Source: Candidatus Iainarchaeum sp.
GTDB lineage: Archaea > Iainarchaeota > Iainarchaeia > JAGGVJ01
Length of the DNA stretch: 55,376 bases
Assembly: GCA_021158055.1 (NCBI GenBank)
Contig: JAGGVJ010000045.1
Coordinates: 1 to 55,376, forward strand
Direction: 5' to 3'
Position 1 is the stretch's first letter, and each line of letters begins with the position of its first letter. The translations under genes and the position numbers were made by a program. Shown here in pieces: positions 52,642 to 55,376 of this stretch. The notes under the pieces are model-generated. The model was not told the origin of the DNA. It did no database searches and saw nothing but the letters and a program-made list of their open reading frames with translations.

Positions 52642-52731
52642 AAAGTTATTTAAACATTCAAAACATATTAACTTTGTGTAAAATAACGATGTCAAGTTGT
52701 TATTTTTAAATTTTGAGATTGCCGCCGTCAT

Positions 52732-52745
52732 TATATATTTAAAAA
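52732..52745 (+). promoter_or_regulatory. TATA box of the hxs operon
   Basis: A strong A/T box (TATATATTTAAAAA) is centred about 35 bases before the ATG at 52772, predicting a transcript start near 52763 and a leader of about 9 bases. The 130-base gap also contains A/T boxes on the minus strand for rSAM-5. Confidence 0.55.
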
Positions 52746-52771
52746 TAAGAACCTTAAAAACAGATGATCTT

Positions 52772-53113
52772 ATGCCTGAAGAAAGTACTTTTCAAATGCT
52801 TGATAATGTAAAGATTGACAGCAAAAAAATGAACGCACACATAACTGTAAATCCGAAAATACACCCACCATCAACAATATACTCTTCATGTTACACCCTC
52901 TTTGATAAAAATTATGTTTTCATAACTGAATCTGACGATAAATTCAAAATAGAAATAACCCCAAAAAAAGATACTTCAATAAAAGATTTCGGACTCACCT
53001 GCGGCAATTTCAACAACCTGCTCATTACACAAACAAGCAACCTGTTTTTCATATCCAAAAACAAGAAACTAAATAACATCATCCTAAAAGGGGTTGAAAA
53101 AGCACATATTTAA
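52772..53113 (+). CDS. HxsD-like protein 1
   Basis: A 113-residue small soluble protein. The pattern is a beta strand (AHITVNPKIHPP), a helix region (TIYSSCYTLFDKNYVFI), a strand pair (FKIEITPKKD) and a C-terminal helix (GNFNNLLITQTSNLFFISKNKKLNNIIL). This matches the layout of HxsD, the small partner protein of His-Xaa-Ser radical SAM systems, whose C-terminal half carries an N-x-L-L-type helix. The match is by pattern, adjacency to HxsB and small size, so it is moderately supported. It was started at the ATG at 52772, just after the promoter. Confidence 0.6.
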   Translation: MPEESTFQMLDNVKIDSKKMNAHITVNPKIHPPSTIYSSCYTLFDKNYVFITESDDKFKIEITPKKDTSIKDFGLTCGNFNNLLITQTSNLFFISKNKKLNNIILKGVEKAHI

Positions 53114-53181
53114 CCAACTAATACACTAAATCATATTCATCTCTTGGATGAATATTACCCATCAACAGGAAAAGGGATTAA

Positions 53182-53448
53182 ATGAAAGAAATTGAAATTG
53201 ATGAAAACAATAAAAAAGCAACAATCTCGTTCACAAAAAAAATATATTTCATTGAAGCAGTTATAAAAACAATTAACAATTTTCGAGAATTCTGCGACGT
53301 AACACTTGCAGAAACAGATGATTCAATCCAGATAACAATTGAACCAAAATCCAACACCCTGCCCCTAACTGAAATCGCAAATGAATTTTGCAACCACGTT
53401 TTAAATGAATCAAAGAATACATATGATGACAGTCAAAAGGTGATTTAA
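53182..53448 (+). CDS. HxsD-like protein 2
   Basis: An 88-residue paralog of the preceding gene. It starts KEIEIDENNKKATISFTKKIYFIEAVIKT, continues with DDSIQITIEPKS and ends with the helix LTEIANEFCNHVLNESKN, the equivalent of the HxsD C-terminal helix. AAAAGGGA is 4-5 bases before the ATG. Its stop directly abuts the hxsB start with no gap, as expected for a partner subunit. Two HxsD-like genes in one locus is unusual. Confidence 0.65.
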   Translation: MKEIEIDENNKKATISFTKKIYFIEAVIKTINNFREFCDVTLAETDDSIQITIEPKSNTLPLTEIANEFCNHVLNESKNTYDDSQKVI

Positions 53449-54894
53449 CTGACTTTTAGTTTTTTTGACACTCCAATCAACCTTAAATATATCATCAACG
53501 ATTACACGGCAAAAAAAATAGGTGACAACCAATATTTCGTGTCAGTAAAACACGGCCCGTGGGCAATACTTGATTCAGAAGATTTTGATCTTTTGAAAAC
53601 CGGCCGGTTAAACGAAAAAAAAGAACTCCTTGATTTTTTACACGAAAAACACATTGTCTTAAGTGAAAACAACATCAATAAAGCAGCACATATCCTGAGT
53701 GAAAGATGCAGTCATATTACTAACGGCGTAACTCTTCACATTGTTGTCCCGACACTGAGATGCACCAACAAATGCGTCTACTGCCATGCCAAATCAAAAG
53801 ACGAGAACGCAAAGGGATATGATATGGATGAGGACACTGCAAAACAAACTGTTGACTTTATATTTGACACTCCTTCAAACAATCTCACTATTGAATTCCA
53901 GGGAGGAGAACCGCTTCTGAACTTTGATATTGTGAGATATATCGTGGACTACGCAAAACTGCTTGGAAAGGAAAAAAACAAAGAAATCCAGTTTGCTCTT
54001 GTCTCAAACTTTGCAAAAATGGACAAAGACATAGCTGACTTTATCATCTCAAACAGAATCGGACTTAACACATCTCTTGACGGCCCGAAAGAAGTCCATG
54101 ACAAAAACAGAAAATATAAGGGCAGGGGCACATATGAAACAGTGGTTTATTGGATTGATTACCTGCTCAAGGAACGAAACTACAAGTCCCTTTCAGCTTT
54201 ACCGACGCCTTCAAGACATTCGCTTGATTATCCAAAAGAAATAGTTGATGAATACATAGAAAGAGGCTTCGACAGGATTTTCATACGCTACCTGAACCGC
54301 GCCGGATTTGCCGAACAGGACTGGGATAAAATTGGATACACTGCCGATGAATTTTTGGATTTTTGGCTAAAGACATTGGATTATATAATTGAATTAAACA
54401 AGCAAAAAGTCGAAATCAGAGAAAGGTGGACTGAAACAATACTTTCAAAACTGATAAATCCAATACACGGCGGATACACCTGCTTGGGATCCCCTTGTGG
54501 AGCGACACTCATCCAGTTAGCTTACGAATCAAACGGAGACATTTACTCTTGCGACGAATCAAGATCTGTTGAATTATTCAAGATAGGGAACGTAAAAGAA
54601 CAAAGATACAGTGATGTAATCACATCAGAACAGGTAAAAACAATCATTTCGCTTTCTTCAGGACTAATGAACAGTTGCGATTCGTGTGTTTGGCATCCTT
54701 ACTGCGGAGCGTGCCTTGTCAGTTTATACAATTCAACCGGAAGCTTCAATTCCAACCCGCGGCAGGACGTGGGGTGCTTAATTAAAAGCGGCTCTATCGA
54801 ACAGATAATAAAAAAACTTGCACAAAAAGATGAAGACACCGACATATTACTTGGGTGGCTGGAAAAGAAAAGATTAATATACAAAATAAAGTAA
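53449..54894 (+). CDS. hxsB: HxsB-type radical SAM/SPASM maturase, CTG start
   Basis: A 481-residue radical SAM enzyme expected to modify the His-Xaa-Ser protein encoded next. The N-terminal part (YTAKKIGDNQYFVSVKHGPW, DSEDFDLLKTGRL) matches the HxsB leader domain. The SAM motif CTNKCVYC lies near residues 105-112, and EFQGGEPLLNFDIV and SLDGPKEVHDKNRKYKG follow. The C-terminal SPASM region has CLGSPCGATLIQL, YSCDESR and CDSCVWHPYCGAC. No ATG lies near the conserved beginning; a GTG at 53539 would cut off 30 conserved-looking residues. CTG at 53449 has AAAAGGTGA 5 bases upstream and abuts the hxsD2 stop. Confidence 0.86.
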   Translation: MTFSFFDTPINLKYIINDYTAKKIGDNQYFVSVKHGPWAILDSEDFDLLKTGRLNEKKELLDFLHEKHIVLSENNINKAAHILSERCSHITNGVTLHIVVPTLRCTNKCVYCHAKSKDENAKGYDMDEDTAKQTVDFIFDTPSNNLTIEFQGGEPLLNFDIVRYIVDYAKLLGKEKNKEIQFALVSNFAKMDKDIADFIISNRIGLNTSLDGPKEVHDKNRKYKGRGTYETVVYWIDYLLKERNYKSLSALPTPSRHSLDYPKEIVDEYIERGFDRIFIRYLNRAGFAEQDWDKIGYTADEFLDFWLKTLDYIIELNKQKVEIRERWTETILSKLINPIHGGYTCLGSPCGATLIQLAYESNGDIYSCDESRSVELFKIGNVKEQRYSDVITSEQVKTIISLSSGLMNSCDSCVWHPYCGACLVSLYNSTGSFNSNPRQDVGCLIKSGSIEQIIKKLAQKDEDTDILLGWLEKKRLIYKIK

Positions 54895-54926
54895 ATGTGT
54901 TTACAACTGATAAAAGATAGATATTC

Positions 54927-55376
54927 ATGAAAAAACTGCAACTCCCAAAAATAAAAAAAACAATTGAATCATTCCTGTGTGAAGAAACTGCAAAACTCTC
55001 AAAAGAACAAGTGGTTACAACAGGACTCAAACTGTCAATAATAGCTGGAGCTGCAACACTTATTACTTCAGACAGCCACGCATGCAACTGTGATTGCGTA
55101 AGTGTATGTCACTGCAAACACGCGAGTCATGACAATTATGACGGCCCGCATGAACCTGACGCAGTAAGTGGTGAAGGCATGGAAATGGATTACAACTCGG
55201 CTTGTGCCTCAAAACTGTCTGCATTCCACACCCATTACGATCCAGAAAATTATAGCTGTTCTTGCAAAAACGATTGCGGTTGCAACTCATATCACAATTC
55301 CCACGGAAGCCACTCAAGCCACGGAAGCCACGGAAGCCACGGAAGCCACGGAAGCCACTCAAGCCACAGCAACAGT
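54927..55376 (+). CDS. hxsA: HxsA-like His-Xaa-Ser repeat protein, truncated by window end
   Basis: The 150 visible residues run off the window. A basic/acidic leader (MKKLQLPKIKKTIESFLCEE) and TAKLSKEQVV precede a hydrophobic segment (LKLSIIAGAATLI). A Cys-rich middle follows with C-x-C strings (CNCDCVSVCHC, CSCKNDCGC). The tail has repeated H-G-S/H-S-S triplets. This is the substrate layout of Hxs systems, in which the repeated region is thought to be modified by HxsB (with HxsC where present). The two C-x-C clusters are an addition I do not associate with the bacterial proteins. The chemistry of modification is unknown. Confidence 0.78.
   Translation, partial: MKKLQLPKIKKTIESFLCEETAKLSKEQVVTTGLKLSIIAGAATLITSDSHACNCDCVSVCHCKHASHDNYDGPHEPDAVSGEGMEMDYNSACASKLSAFHTHYDPENYSCSCKNDCGCNSYHNSHGSHSSHGSHGSHGSHGSHSSHSNS
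55308..55367 (+). repeat. 9-bp coding repeat for His-Gly-Ser triplets
   Basis: CACGGAAGC and CACTCAAGC units repeat in frame, encoding HGS and HSS, with nearly identical codons throughout. The window ends within or just after this array, so the total number is unknown. Identical codons suggest recent expansion by slippage. Confidence 0.9.

Noticed and set aside
55308-55376. Low-complexity coding noise at the window end
   Set aside because: The HGS/HSS triplets are in frame with a leader, hydrophobic segment and Cys blocks, and follow an HxsB-type maturase, so they are a real substrate feature.

Overview
The window is archaeal. It carries an RFC small subunit, a two-ring Cdc48 ATPase, RadB, GatD/GatE, pelota, ABCE1, the Nre repair protein, archaemetzincin, archaeal type IV pilus genes with class III signal peptides, and an intron-containing tRNA-Pro. 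Promoters are TTTAWA-like boxes about 26-28 bases before start codons, and several genes look leaderless. A bacterial-type threonyl-tRNA synthetase with TGS and editing domains, a bacterial-type iPGM, many tiny pilins and a split NFACT protein suggest a DPANN-like or similar uncultured lineage. That placement is inference and no marker here settles it. Both window edges lie in short tandem repeats, so the window may be a whole contig that broke at repeats.

Layout: 1-9 kb holds rfcS, a 1334-residue secreted surface protein, Nre and thrS. 9-16.9 kb is a type IV pilus locus: assembly ATPase, two TadC-like membrane proteins, a run of short pilins (one only 37 residues), a prepilin peptidase and two larger pilins. 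16.9-21.1 kb holds a membrane protein/OB-fold pair, a TctA-like permease, a JAMM protein and iPGM. 21.2-23.6 kb is a four-gene minor-pilin-like operon, and a related set lies reversed at 42.6-44.8 kb. 23.7-28.8 kb holds an asparagine-synthase-like protein coupled to ABCE1, a TnpB-only IS200/IS605-type element and archaemetzincin. 28.8-41.6 kb is mostly information processing and protein quality control: pelota, NUDIX, YjbQ, tRNA-Pro, a CARF-like protein, gatD-gatE-winged helix, a stand-alone NFACT-R protein, radB, cdc48 and a site-2 protease. 41.7-44.8 kb is more pilin-like genes, followed by a coiled-coil protein.

The distinctive part is 46.2-55.4 kb, an AT-rich accessory island. It has five short radical SAM enzymes sharing the same C-terminal cysteine signature, a second prepilin peptidase, a small membrane coiled-coil protein, and two very short ORFs placed directly upstream of radical SAM genes. 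It ends in a compact operon that I read as an archaeal His-Xaa-Ser (Hxs) peptide-modification system: two HxsD-like proteins, an HxsB-type radical SAM/SPASM maturase whose best start is a CTG codon, and an HxsA-like substrate. The substrate has a leader, a hydrophobic segment, Cys-x-Cys clusters and a His-Xaa-Ser tail cut off by the window end. No HxsC is visible; the five short radical SAM proteins do not carry what I recall as its signature. A second recurring oddity is that several genes (pelota, radB, a pilin, NUDIX and perhaps nre) end in short tandem duplications, some of which copy the last codons and stop.
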